From NCBI GenBank assembly GCA_023441105.1, contig JAEZQX010000036.1:1-9974 (forward strand): a stretch of DNA of 9,974 nucleotides, written 5' to 3'. The stretch comes from Pseudomonadota bacterium. Its GTDB lineage: Bacteria > Pseudomonadota > Gammaproteobacteria > Burkholderiales > Burkholderiaceae. Every line of letters begins with the position of its first letter. Positions within the stretch are counted from its first letter, which is position 1. The position numbers were made by a program, and so were the translations under genes. The notes beneath the pieces are model-generated. The model ran no database searches and was not told the DNA's origin. It saw nothing but the letters and a program-made list of their open reading frames with translations. This document shows positions 1 to 7,460 of this stretch, in pieces.

Positions 1-102
1 GTCTGCGGCCGCGCCGGCCGGCGCGGCGCGCGCGACCAGCGAAAGGCCGATGACCCCGAGGCACAGCGCCCGTCCTGCCGGCGCGCCAGGCGAACGCTTC
101 AC
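1..102 (-). CDS. Partial exported protein, N-terminal signal peptide only (cut by left edge)
   Basis: The frame is open from the left edge up to an in-frame stop at 217-219. I place the start at a GTG (100-102), which gives MKRSPGAPAGR followed by a hydrophobic core (ALCLGVIGLSLVA) and small residues (AAPAGAAAD). This is the layout of a Sec signal peptide: a basic n-region, an h-region, and an Ala-rich cleavage region. Only 34 codons are in the window, so no function can be given. An alternative GTG at 142-144 has an AGGA about 8 nt upstream and would add 14 residues; the GTG at 102 has only a weak purine-poor leader, so the start is uncertain. The gene lies downstream of the lipoprotein gene on the same strand after a 269-nt gap, so it may have its own promoter. 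The call rests only on the signal-peptide pattern; a chance GC-rich open frame is possible. Confidence 0.5.
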   Translation of the reverse strand, partial: MKRSPGAPAGRALCLGVIGLSLVARAAPAGAAAD

Positions 103-254
103 TGCGCCGCCGGCTACTGCGGAGCCATCCGATGCTGAAGCCACGATGAACGTCCTGTTGAACGAGCAGCTCCTGGCGCTCGACAGGGCGTTCGCCGTCT
201 GCCGCCGGGTCGGCGGTCACGCCCGTTGTGCCCTCGACGCCAATCGTGAGGAAC

Positions 255-283
255 AGTATCAGTCCAAATCGGCTCACCGGCAA
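255..283 (-). promoter_or_regulatory. Possible sigma70-type promoter for the leftmost gene
   Basis: Read on the minus strand, TTGCCG (278-283) and GATACT (255-260) are separated by 17 nt. Each hexamer matches 4 of 6 consensus positions. Transcription would start near 248 and leave a leader of about 145 nt before the GTG at 102. It sits in the non-coding stretch between the lipoprotein gene and the leftmost fragment. Matches of this quality arise by chance, so this is only a candidate. Confidence 0.2.
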
Positions 284-301
284 CCCGGCCGCCGCACGAC
301 T

Positions 302-326
302 GCCGCCGCCTTCACCCGGCGGCGGC
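302..326 (-). terminator. GC-only stem-loop downstream of the lipoprotein gene
   Basis: There is a perfect 9-bp inverted repeat (GCCGCCGCC at 302-310 and GGCGGCGGC at 318-326) with a 7-nt loop, starting 45 nt after the lipoprotein stop codon on the minus strand. No T tract follows, so it is not a canonical intrinsic terminator. It could pause polymerase, protect the 3' end of the message, or be a coincidence of GCC/GGC-rich sequence. Confidence 0.25.
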
Positions 327-371
327 GAGCTGCGCGCACCCCGTGGCAGGCGGGCGCCACGACCCCGCGCG

Positions 372-3300
372 TCAATCGGCCTCGAACAGCTGCCCGAAGT
401 CGATGTTGGTGGTGTCTCCCTGGCGAACGCCGTTGACGAAGCTCGTGTACGAGGCGAGCCCGGTGATCTTGCGCAGGAAGTTGCCGAAGTTGTCGTGCAC
501 GGTGCAGCCGTTGCGCGCGAAGCGCACGGCAGCGTCCGCCGGCTGGCCTTCGACGGCGAAGCACAGGCGGAACTCATATGGGCGGCTCTGGATGAAGTTG
601 GGAATGAGCCGCACCCTGGCGATGTCGCTCTCCAGGCTGACGGAGTTGAAGTAGTAGAGATCCCAGGCGCGGAAGGTGATGTCGGCCCGGATGAAAGCCG
701 TATCGGGAAGCACCAGCGAATCGCGGATCGGCACGTCCGACGGCAGGCGCGTCTCCCGCGACGCGAAGGTGTTGCCATCGCCGACGTGCAGGTTCGCGAA
801 CTGGAAGTGCTCGATGCCGGTGGCGGAGGAACGGAATTCGACCCGCATGTCCGTGTTCGGCTGCAGCGGATCGCGACTGTCATCGACGAGGATGCGGAAA
901 TCGAAGGCGTCCTGTGCGACCGGCTGGATGCTGTACCGCAGGCGGTACTGTCCGGGCGGCGTGGTGCTGGCGCGCTCGATGTTTGTCGGCGCCTGCGCGT
1001 TGAACAGGCTCGCCAGCGCCGTCCGCATCTGCTGGCCAGTCAGGTATTGGTAATCGCCGGCGGGCTCGCCGCCGGCGGCCGGGAAGGTGCGCAGCGTCGA
1101 CACCAGGTTACGCTGACCACGTTCCTCTTCGAGGGTGGTGGTGGTGCCGTCCACCTTGATGAAGCGCAGCCCGGCGACGTTGAGCGACTCGCCCGGCGAG
1201 CTGGCGCGGAAGAATTCGTCGACCGCGCTGATCCGCCAGATGGGCGGCATGCCGGCTTCCTTGGTCGCCTGTACCCGGGCACCGACCGGTACGTAGGTGG
1301 CGCGCCTGCTGCCGTCCGGCCCGCTGTACTGGAGGCGCGCAAGCTCCTCGGTCCAGCGGTAGAGGTCGCCTGTCTTGCAGGCGATCGCTTCGGTGCGGGC
1401 AATCCAGCAGATCGGCTGGTCGACGCCCTTGGCCTGCTCGACGTGATGCAGCGGGAAGCGGCGGGCATGCTGCGCCAGGTCGGGTAGCGGCATCACCGTC
1501 GCGCCGCTCTCGGCGATAAGCGCCTGGTCGGCATTGACCCAGAAGATCCTGCCGTCGCCGGTCAACGCGTAGACGCCGGTCTTCGCTTCCGCCGCGAGCA
1601 GCACCACGGCGCCCGGTATCGCGAGGCGTACGCCGGCCGCAGCTTCGCCTTCGAGCCAGGTACGCACCTCGCCACCGCGCGTCAGGCCGAAGAGCCGCCG
1701 TGGTCCGGTCCACGGCAGCTGCTGCGACTGGGTGGGCCGCCGCCCGTAGGCCGGATCGAACGCCGGCGGGACGAACTGGTCATAGACCACGCTTTGCAGC
1801 GGCTCCGGCTGCGGGATGGAGAACGGCTGGTTCGGCTGCGTCATGGCCACGCCCCAGAGCGAACCGTCCGAAAGTACATAGACGAAGTCCGGCGCGATTC
1901 CGCTGGGATAGCTGCGGTCCTCAGGCGCAGGGCTCGCGGTGAAGCTGACCACGCGCAGCGTTCCATTGCCGCCGATCTCGACCCGGGTCTGGCTGACCGC
2001 CAGGGTTGGAATCAGCAACTGCCGGTAGTTGTCGGCCGGCTGACCGACGGCCTCGTCGCCGCGCACGATGTAGGGGGTCATCGGCGCCAGATGCAAGAAG
2101 CCGCGCCGGTCCTGCTGCAAGGCAATTACCTGGCCGCGCGAGCCGACCTTGACGTCGACGAATGGCACCCGCTCGCCACTGGCGGGATCGATGGACACGA
2201 CGTCCTGCTCCGCCGGCACGGTCTGCGCAGTGTAGGTGCTGCGACTGGCGCCAAAGGCGGCGGAGACGCCACGCTGGCTGGTCAGGCGCCCGTCGCCGTA
2301 GAGCCGGACCGTCTGACCGGCGGTGCTGCGGGCGTCATACGGCGCACAGCCGGTTCCGAGACACAGCTCCGTCTGGTAGTCCTTCGCCAGCGCGAATGCG
2401 TACTCCGCCACCTTGGCCGCCTTCGTCGACTGCTGCAAGGAAGCGTCACCGGCCTCCGCCGTGGTGATCGCCGCCGCGATCGTGCCGGCGCGCCACAGCG
2501 TCTCATAGGTATAGGCCGGTGCCTCTCCGGCAGCCACCACCGGTCCCTGCGGCCCCTGGAGGTCAAGTTGCCCATCCGAGAGATCGTCGATCAGCTGTGA
2601 CGCCGCGCGCAGCGCCGGACTAGTCTGCTTCACCGCTGCAGCCCGCACGCCAGCTGTCCCCTGAGTCCCACCACGACCCGCACCGCTGAACGTACCGGCC
2701 GCACGCATGAACCCGGCGATGATCGCCCCATAACGTCCGTCCGGGGTGTCGGTCAGCGTACCGGGCATCTTGAAGTTCTGGTCGTTGAGGACCACCGGCT
2801 GTCGCGTGATGTCGATCAGGCCGAAGGTGCCGGGTTCGCTGCGGAAGGCGCCGGCCACCTGGTCGGTCAGAAGCTCTGAGATGCGCAGGTTGACGCGCTG
2901 GATAGCTTCGGCGTCGAGCACCTTCATCGGCCCACCCGGGCCCGCGTCCATCAGCCTGACCGCCGCTTCCGTGTAAGGCGTGACACCGAAGCGCCGCGGC
3001 GGCAAGGGAAAACGCGCGCGCAGGCGCTCGCCGGTAGGGAATGGCTCGAATTGTCCAGTTGCCTCGTCGAAGTAGGTGGACCCTTCGCCGCCGCTGTATT
3101 CCACCTCGATCGGTTCGCGGCAGTCGCCCAGCATGATGGTGACCGCGCCGTTGTCGTGGTCGGTCACGGCGCGCCCGATCTCGTCGAGATTCTTGTCGCG
3201 AACGATGACCACGGTGTTGCGGAACTGGCCGAGGCTGCCCGCCCCGTCGCCATTGCCACCACCCTCGCCAGGTCCGGCGTTGTCGCCGCTGTGAAGGCCG

Positions 3301-3434
3301 GTGTTCATGAAGAGGGTGCCGGAAAGCACGGGCTCGGGCCGGGTCACGCATTTCGTGTCCCGATCGCCGTCGCCTCCCCCGCATCCTGCCAAGGTGCTTG
3401 CGAGCACGACGGCAAACGCCAAGCGCAGTTTCAT
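372..3434 (-). CDS. Large secreted lipoprotein of unknown function (1020 aa)
   Basis: I do not recognise the family. The N-terminus MKLRLAFAVVLASTLAGC is a lipoprotein signal peptide with lipobox L15-A16-G17-C18. Glycine at +2 predicts no inner-membrane retention, so an outer-membrane, periplasm-facing lipoprotein is likely. A Gly/Asp-rich, probably flexible stretch follows (roughly residues 50-67). The body is rich in Tyr, Thr, Arg and Pro. Around residues 550-690 phrases such as LFGLTRGGEVRTW, GVYALTGDGRIFWV and CKTGDLYRW recur, each a short beta-strand hairpin with G-D/G-E turns; this resembles beta-propeller blades but is my inference. The C-terminal ~250 residues look beta-rich and contain Cys residues that could form disulfides. 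The ATG start is supported by GGGAGG (3440-3445) five nt upstream. It is divergent from the exported WD40-caspase gene, so a shared periplasmic role is possible. The gene is intact with no frameshift. The lipoprotein call is firm; the function is unknown. Confidence 0.88.
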   Translation of the reverse strand: MKLRLAFAVVLASTLAGCGGGDGDRDTKCVTRPEPVLSGTLFMNTGLHSGDNAGPGEGGGNGDGAGSLGQFRNTVVIVRDKNLDEIGRAVTDHDNGAVTIMLGDCREPIEVEYSGGEGSTYFDEATGQFEPFPTGERLRARFPLPPRRFGVTPYTEAAVRLMDAGPGGPMKVLDAEAIQRVNLRISELLTDQVAGAFRSEPGTFGLIDITRQPVVLNDQNFKMPGTLTDTPDGRYGAIIAGFMRAAGTFSGAGRGGTQGTAGVRAAAVKQTSPALRAASQLIDDLSDGQLDLQGPQGPVVAAGEAPAYTYETLWRAGTIAAAITTAEAGDASLQQSTKAAKVAEYAFALAKDYQTELCLGTGCAPYDARSTAGQTVRLYGDGRLTSQRGVSAAFGASRSTYTAQTVPAEQDVVSIDPASGERVPFVDVKVGSRGQVIALQQDRRGFLHLAPMTPYIVRGDEAVGQPADNYRQLLIPTLAVSQTRVEIGGNGTLRVVSFTASPAPEDRSYPSGIAPDFVYVLSDGSLWGVAMTQPNQPFSIPQPEPLQSVVYDQFVPPAFDPAYGRRPTQSQQLPWTGPRRLFGLTRGGEVRTWLEGEAAAGVRLAIPGAVVLLAAEAKTGVYALTGDGRIFWVNADQALIAESGATVMPLPDLAQHARRFPLHHVEQAKGVDQPICWIARTEAIACKTGDLYRWTEELARLQYSGPDGSRRATYVPVGARVQATKEAGMPPIWRISAVDEFFRASSPGESLNVAGLRFIKVDGTTTTLEEERGQRNLVSTLRTFPAAGGEPAGDYQYLTGQQMRTALASLFNAQAPTNIERASTTPPGQYRLRYSIQPVAQDAFDFRILVDDSRDPLQPNTDMRVEFRSSATGIEHFQFANLHVGDGNTFASRETRLPSDVPIRDSLVLPDTAFIRADITFRAWDLYYFNSVSLESDIARVRLIPNFIQSRPYEFRLCFAVEGQPADAAVRFARNGCTVHDNFGNFLRKITGLASYTSFVNGVRQGDTTNIDFGQLFEAD

Positions 3435-3509
3435 TGGAACCTCCCACGAAGATGCCGCTGCCGCTCCCCAGCAGGCATCCCCGCCGCCTGGTGCCGTTCA
3501 CGACCGCCC

Positions 3510-3539
3510 ACGATAAGAAGGGAGGCCGCAGCGCGTCAA
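3510..3539 (-). promoter_or_regulatory. Putative sigma70-type promoter of the lipoprotein gene
   Basis: On the minus strand TTGACG (3534-3539, 5 of 6 to consensus) and TATCGT (3510-3515, 4 of 6) are 18 nt apart. They lie in the 226-bp divergent spacer between the lipoprotein gene and the caspase gene. The predicted start near 3503 gives a leader of about 69 nt ending in a good GGGAGG ribosome-binding site. On the plus strand I found no equally good promoter for the caspase gene; TTGTGA (3549-3554) and TATGCT (3593-3598) are present but wrongly spaced for each other. Confidence 0.35.
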
Positions 3540-3660
3540 CGTCGAATCTTGTGACACTTTGGCCGGACCCCGTTCGTCTGCACCCCCAGGCGTATGCTTG
3601 ACGGCCTGCCATCGCGCATGGCCACATGCCTCCGCGTCCGGTCCGAACGGAGAGATCGTG

Positions 3661-6600
3661 ATGCTTTGCGTCAGCCTGAGCACCCGGGTCCGCCTCGCCG
3701 CCGCAGCGTACCGGTGGCCCGCCTTCCTCCTCGCCTGGATCGGCGCCCTGCTGCTGGGCGCCGGCGCAGCCACGGCAACAGTCTCGTCGCCGGCCACCGC
3801 CACGGAGGAGCAGCGGGCACGGCTGCAGATCGACGTCGGTGTCCACTCGGCACCGGTCCGGCGACTATCGGTCCAACCGGGCAAGGGCTTGGCCGTCACT
3901 GCTTCGGATGACAAGACCGCCCGGATCTGGGATGCGAAGACCGGCCAGTTACGGCATGTCCTGCGGCCGGGTGTCGGCAGCGGGGAGATCGGCAGGCTCT
4001 ACGGTGCCGCCCTCCACCCCAACGAGCCCCTGGTTGCAGTCGGCGGAACGACCGGATCCGCCGGCTCGGATCACCGCATCCTGCTCTTCTCCACCACGAC
4101 CGGCCGGCTGCTGCGCGCGCTCGATGCGCGCGGCGGCGACATCAAGCACCTGGCCTGGACGCCGGACGGTCGCCTGCTGTTCGCGACCTATTCGGGTGAG
4201 CATGCGATCCGCGCCTTTACCGCCGAAGGCGATCTGGTATTCGAGCAGCGGCTGCCCGCACCATCGTATGGGCTTGCCGTGGCGGGCAACGGCCGGGTGG
4301 CGGCCACCGTGATGGATGGCACCGCGATCCTCCTGGAGGCAGGCGAAGGGCGAGTGACGGCTTCGCGCAAGCTTCGGACCAAGGGTGCGAGCCCGGTGTC
4401 GGTGAGCTTCTCCCCCGATGGTTCGCGCCTGCTCGTCGGCTTCCACGAACAGGCGCAACCACCGCAGGTATTCGATGCCATCCGTGGAGCCTCCCTGGGC
4501 TTTCTCGCGGTCCCCCCGGTCCGGATCGGCAACTTCATGAGCGTTGCCTGGTCCCCGGATCGACGCCTCATCGTCGCCGCCGGCACCGCACGGGACTTCG
4601 ATCGGCGTCACGAAGCCTTCTTCTTCGACGCATCAGACCTTCGCTTTCTCGGCCGCCAGCCGCTGGCGAGCGACACGATCCTGGACCTCGAAGGCCTGCC
4701 CGAAGGGCAGTTCGCGTTTGCCAGTTTCGACGGGTCGTGGGGCATCTTCTCGCAGGAGGCGAGCAGCGTGCGGGTAGAGGCGCCCGCCGCGCCGGAGCGG
4801 CTCCTCATCAGCCCGGGGGCCCGCCAGGTGCAATGGTCGTTCGACGGCGGCCGGCATGAAGCTTTCTTCGACTTCGACACCCGCACCCTCACCGCGAACG
4901 CCGGTCCCCGCCTCGGCTCGCTCGCCACCATCGCGCTGGAGAACACGCAATGGACGGGCGTACGGACGATCGAGACGCTCGGCTCGCGGATCACGCTGGC
5001 GGCCGATGAGGTCTCGCGCTCGCATGCCTACCTGTCCCGCGGACAGCAGGCGCTGCTTGGCACATCGCAACGTCTCATCCGCCTGAAGGAGCGCGCCCGG
5101 ATACAGTGGGAGGTGCGCACGGCCGCCGAAGTCCGTGCCATCCGCACCAGTGCCGACGAGCGGGTCGCCGTCACGGCCATGTCCGACGGCACCTTGCGCT
5201 GGTGGCGGACGTCGGATGGGGTGCTCCTGCTCTCGCTGCTGGCGACGCCGCAAGGCCAGTGGGTCGCCTGGACCGAAAGCGGCTACTTCGATGCCAGCCC
5301 CGGGGCCGACCGGCTCGCCGGTTGGGCAGTCAACCGCCCGGCCGAGCCGGCGGCGGATTTCTTCTCCCTCAACCGGTTTCGGGGACGCTTCAACCGTCCG
5401 GACCTCGTGGACCGGGTGCTCGCCAACCTGCAGCCGGTGGCCGTGCCGAGGACCCTGAACCTGCCGCCGGTCGTGAATGCCGGCGAGCAGTTGCCGCTGC
5501 GCGCCGATAGGAAGGAGCTGGCGATTCCCTACGCCGTCACGCCGGGCAGTCCCGGCGCAGTGTCTGTCGAAGTCCGCATCGACGGACGTCCGGCACCGGA
5601 CGCTGCCGTCACCGCGCAGGTCGATGCCAAGGGCGAGGTGACCGGTGAAGCGCGCCTCTCGGATGTTTCCCCGGGCTCGCTGGTGCAGGTCGTCGCCCAC
5701 GATGCCAACGGCTCCTCGGAGCCGCTGCAGTTCCTGCTCGAGAAGGACATGCCGGCGGCGCTGGCGTTGGCGCAGCCGATCCCGCCACCGACGCCGGCCG
5801 GCAGCGCGCTCGCCCTGCCCGAGACCGGGGTCATGATCCTGACCCCGAGCCCGCCGCTGCGACCCGCACCAATGCAGCCACTGCAGCCGCCGGCTGCAGC
5901 CGTCGGCGCCCCTCCGCCCCCGCCTGACGCCAGCGTTCCTCTGCGCCCGCCCGCCACCGGCAAGGTCGCCCGCCTCTTCGTGCTGGCGATCGGCATCAGC
6001 CAGTATCGGAAGGCCGAGTACCGCCTCGGCCTCGCGGCCAAGGATGCGCGCGACTTCTCGCATGCGATGGCGAGGCAGACCGGACGTCTCTACAACGATG
6101 TGTCGGTACGTGCGCTCACCGACGGCGAGGCCACGCGCGAGGCGGTGCTGCAAAGCCTGCGATGGCTCAGCGACAGCGTCGGGCCCCGCGATGTCGGCAT
6201 CATGTTCTTCGCCGGCCACGGGCTCAATGCCGTCGACCAGCAGTACTACTTCCTGCCGCACGATGCCGACCATGAAAGGCTGGCGCAGACGGCCGTGCCC
6301 GAAGAGGAGATCCGCAAGGCGCTGGCGCGCATGCGCGGGAAGGCCCTCCTGTTCGTCGACACCTGCTTCGGGGGCTCCGCCCTCAGCCGCGCAGGCAGCA
6401 GCGAGATCGCCCGCATGGCCAACAACCTGTCGGCGACCGAGAACGGCGTGGTGGTCTTCGCCTCGAGCTCCGGCAGGCAGCTGTCGGAAGAGCATGACGA
6501 ATGGGGCAACGGGGCGTTCACCAAGGCCGTGCTTGCCGGTCTCGAAGGCAAGGCCGACCTCACCCGAACCGGACGGGTCACCTTCAAGGGCCTCGACTTC

Positions 6601-6708
6601 TATGTGTCGGAGGAGGTCCGCAAGCTGACCCAGGGGCGCCAGACGCCGGTCACCATCTCGCCGACCGGCGTGCCCGACTTTCCGCTGGCGGAGCTCGGCA
6701 CCAGCTGA
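3661..6708 (+). CDS. Exported WD40-repeat protein with C-terminal caspase-like (peptidase C14) domain
   Basis: This is predicted to be a caspase/metacaspase-like cysteine protease carried to the cell envelope. The ATG at 3661 is chosen because GGAG (3649-3652) lies 8 nt upstream and the protein then begins with a basic segment and a hydrophobic stretch at about residues 19-40, a signal peptide or anchor. A longer TTG-started frame at 3559 lacks this logic. Residues ~61-100 form a clear WD40 blade ending in DDKTARIWD, and further degenerate blades extend to ~525 (the last with MSDGTLRWW). Residues ~561-595 carry the segment FFSLNRFRGRFNRPDLVDRV, seen between propeller and caspase domains in such bacterial proteins. 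A beta-rich segment (~600-705) and a Pro/Ala-rich linker (~706-767) follow. The caspase domain spans ~768-1010, with His853 in FAGHG and Cys902 in DTCFGG. Asp900 sits where metacaspases place an S1 acidic residue, suggesting basic P1 preference (inference). Substrate is unknown. Confidence 0.92.
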   Translation: MLCVSLSTRVRLAAAAYRWPAFLLAWIGALLLGAGAATATVSSPATATEEQRARLQIDVGVHSAPVRRLSVQPGKGLAVTASDDKTARIWDAKTGQLRHVLRPGVGSGEIGRLYGAALHPNEPLVAVGGTTGSAGSDHRILLFSTTTGRLLRALDARGGDIKHLAWTPDGRLLFATYSGEHAIRAFTAEGDLVFEQRLPAPSYGLAVAGNGRVAATVMDGTAILLEAGEGRVTASRKLRTKGASPVSVSFSPDGSRLLVGFHEQAQPPQVFDAIRGASLGFLAVPPVRIGNFMSVAWSPDRRLIVAAGTARDFDRRHEAFFFDASDLRFLGRQPLASDTILDLEGLPEGQFAFASFDGSWGIFSQEASSVRVEAPAAPERLLISPGARQVQWSFDGGRHEAFFDFDTRTLTANAGPRLGSLATIALENTQWTGVRTIETLGSRITLAADEVSRSHAYLSRGQQALLGTSQRLIRLKERARIQWEVRTAAEVRAIRTSADERVAVTAMSDGTLRWWRTSDGVLLLSLLATPQGQWVAWTESGYFDASPGADRLAGWAVNRPAEPAADFFSLNRFRGRFNRPDLVDRVLANLQPVAVPRTLNLPPVVNAGEQLPLRADRKELAIPYAVTPGSPGAVSVEVRIDGRPAPDAAVTAQVDAKGEVTGEARLSDVSPGSLVQVVAHDANGSSEPLQFLLEKDMPAALALAQPIPPPTPAGSALALPETGVMILTPSPPLRPAPMQPLQPPAAAVGAPPPPPDASVPLRPPATGKVARLFVLAIGISQYRKAEYRLGLAAKDARDFSHAMARQTGRLYNDVSVRALTDGEATREAVLQSLRWLSDSVGPRDVGIMFFAGHGLNAVDQQYYFLPHDADHERLAQTAVPEEEIRKALARMRGKALLFVDTCFGGSALSRAGSSEIARMANNLSATENGVVVFASSSGRQLSEEHDEWGNGAFTKAVLAGLEGKADLTRTGRVTFKGLDFYVSEEVRKLTQGRQTPVTISPTGVPDFPLAELGTS

Positions 6709-6717
6709 GGACTGCCT

Positions 6718-7452
6718 TCACGCGCGGTGGAACACCCGATAGGTGCGCGTCGGCACCTCTCGCATCCAGCGCAGGTAGCCCACCGAGTACCGGTCACCCT
6801 TGAGCGGCGGCCACGGGTCGTGGATGCGCAGCGTCGTCCCGATCCCGGACTCGTCGTCGTCCCCGCGGATGCCGACAACCACGATCATGTGACCCGGACT
6901 GGCGCGGCCGGCGGTGTATTCGCCGACATCCCACAGCATGTCGAACATCAGGGGACCGTAGCCGAGGGCCGAGCGCAGGCGCGAGACCATCCATGACATC
7001 GGCGGCTCGGGGCGCAGGTGATGGGCGGCGGCATAGCGGCGCGAGTTGGTCACCGCATCGTCGGTCTCCGAATCGTTGCGCAACGAACCGTCCGGCAGGA
7101 TCAGGTCCGGCGGCGTCGCGGCGATCACCGTCGGCACCGTCGAGTGCGTCATCATCGCCGTGCTCGCTGCCCAGCAGGTGGAGTTGGTGGGCTGGCAGAT
7201 GAAGTCGACCGTATGCAGGATCGGCGCATAGGTCTCCTTGCCGAACAAGGCGTTCTGCGTGCACTGCCCGGCAATGCCGTCCGCCACCAGCCACTTCGAT
7301 TGCTGGAAGCGGATCACCGCCGATCGGGTCAGGTTGCCGTACTGGCCATCCGGCACCAGCATCGGGTTTGGCACCAGCGTCGCATTGAGCTTCTCCTGCA
7401 GGGCCTTCACCGCGGGACCGGATGATCCCTGCTGCAGAATCGTCGTTGCCAT
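6718..7452 (-). CDS. Peptidoglycan-binding domain plus papain-like (C70-type) cysteine protease, probable Hcp-linked T6SS effector
   Basis: The 244-aa protein has two parts. Residues ~8-71 match the PG_binding_1 fold (GSSGPAVKALQEKLNA, then DGQYGNLTRSAVIRFQ and DGIAGQCTQNALF). Residues ~80-244 look like a papain-like peptidase of the C70/AvrRpt2 type: Gln87 and Cys93 in QPTNSTCWAAS (oxyanion and nucleophile), His188 in PGHMIVVVGI, and Asp212 in IHDPWPP. All expected catalytic residues are present. There is no signal peptide or membrane segment, which fits delivery by a type VI machine rather than Sec export. The ATG at 7452 lies 8 nt after the hcp stop without a convincing ribosome-binding site, suggesting translational coupling to hcp; upstream in-frame starts would run into hcp and add residues unlike any domain. 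A role as cell-wall amidase/peptidase or as protease acting on a target-cell protein is inference. Domain calls are strong, the effector role moderate. Confidence 0.85.
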   Translation of the reverse strand: MATTILQQGSSGPAVKALQEKLNATLVPNPMLVPDGQYGNLTRSAVIRFQQSKWLVADGIAGQCTQNALFGKETYAPILHTVDFICQPTNSTCWAASTAMMTHSTVPTVIAATPPDLILPDGSLRNDSETDDAVTNSRRYAAAHHLRPEPPMSWMVSRLRSALGYGPLMFDMLWDVGEYTAGRASPGHMIVVVGIRGDDDESGIGTTLRIHDPWPPLKGDRYSVGYLRWMREVPTRTYRVFHRA

Positions 7453-7460
7453 GGCATCGG

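Noticed and set aside
228..1487. 419-codon open frame on the plus strand
   Set aside because: It lies antisense inside the lipoprotein gene, is Arg/Ala/Gly/Val-rich with no domain pattern, and is what high-GC codon bias produces opposite a real gene.
2620..3846. 408-codon minus-strand open frame spanning the divergent promoter region
   Set aside because: Overlaps both the lipoprotein and the start of the caspase gene out of frame, and reads as Arg/Gly-rich shadow sequence.
5881..5899. Perfect 8-bp inverted repeat (CTGCAGCC / GGCTGCAG)
   Set aside because: It sits inside the Pro/Ala-rich linker of the caspase gene and is explained by CAG/CCG/GCT/GCA codons; a terminator inside the gene is unlikely.
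4633..6495. 620-codon open frame on the minus strand
   Set aside because: It is fully antisense to the WD40-caspase gene, whose domains are unambiguous; the translated sequence is low-complexity Arg/Gly/Gln/His-rich.
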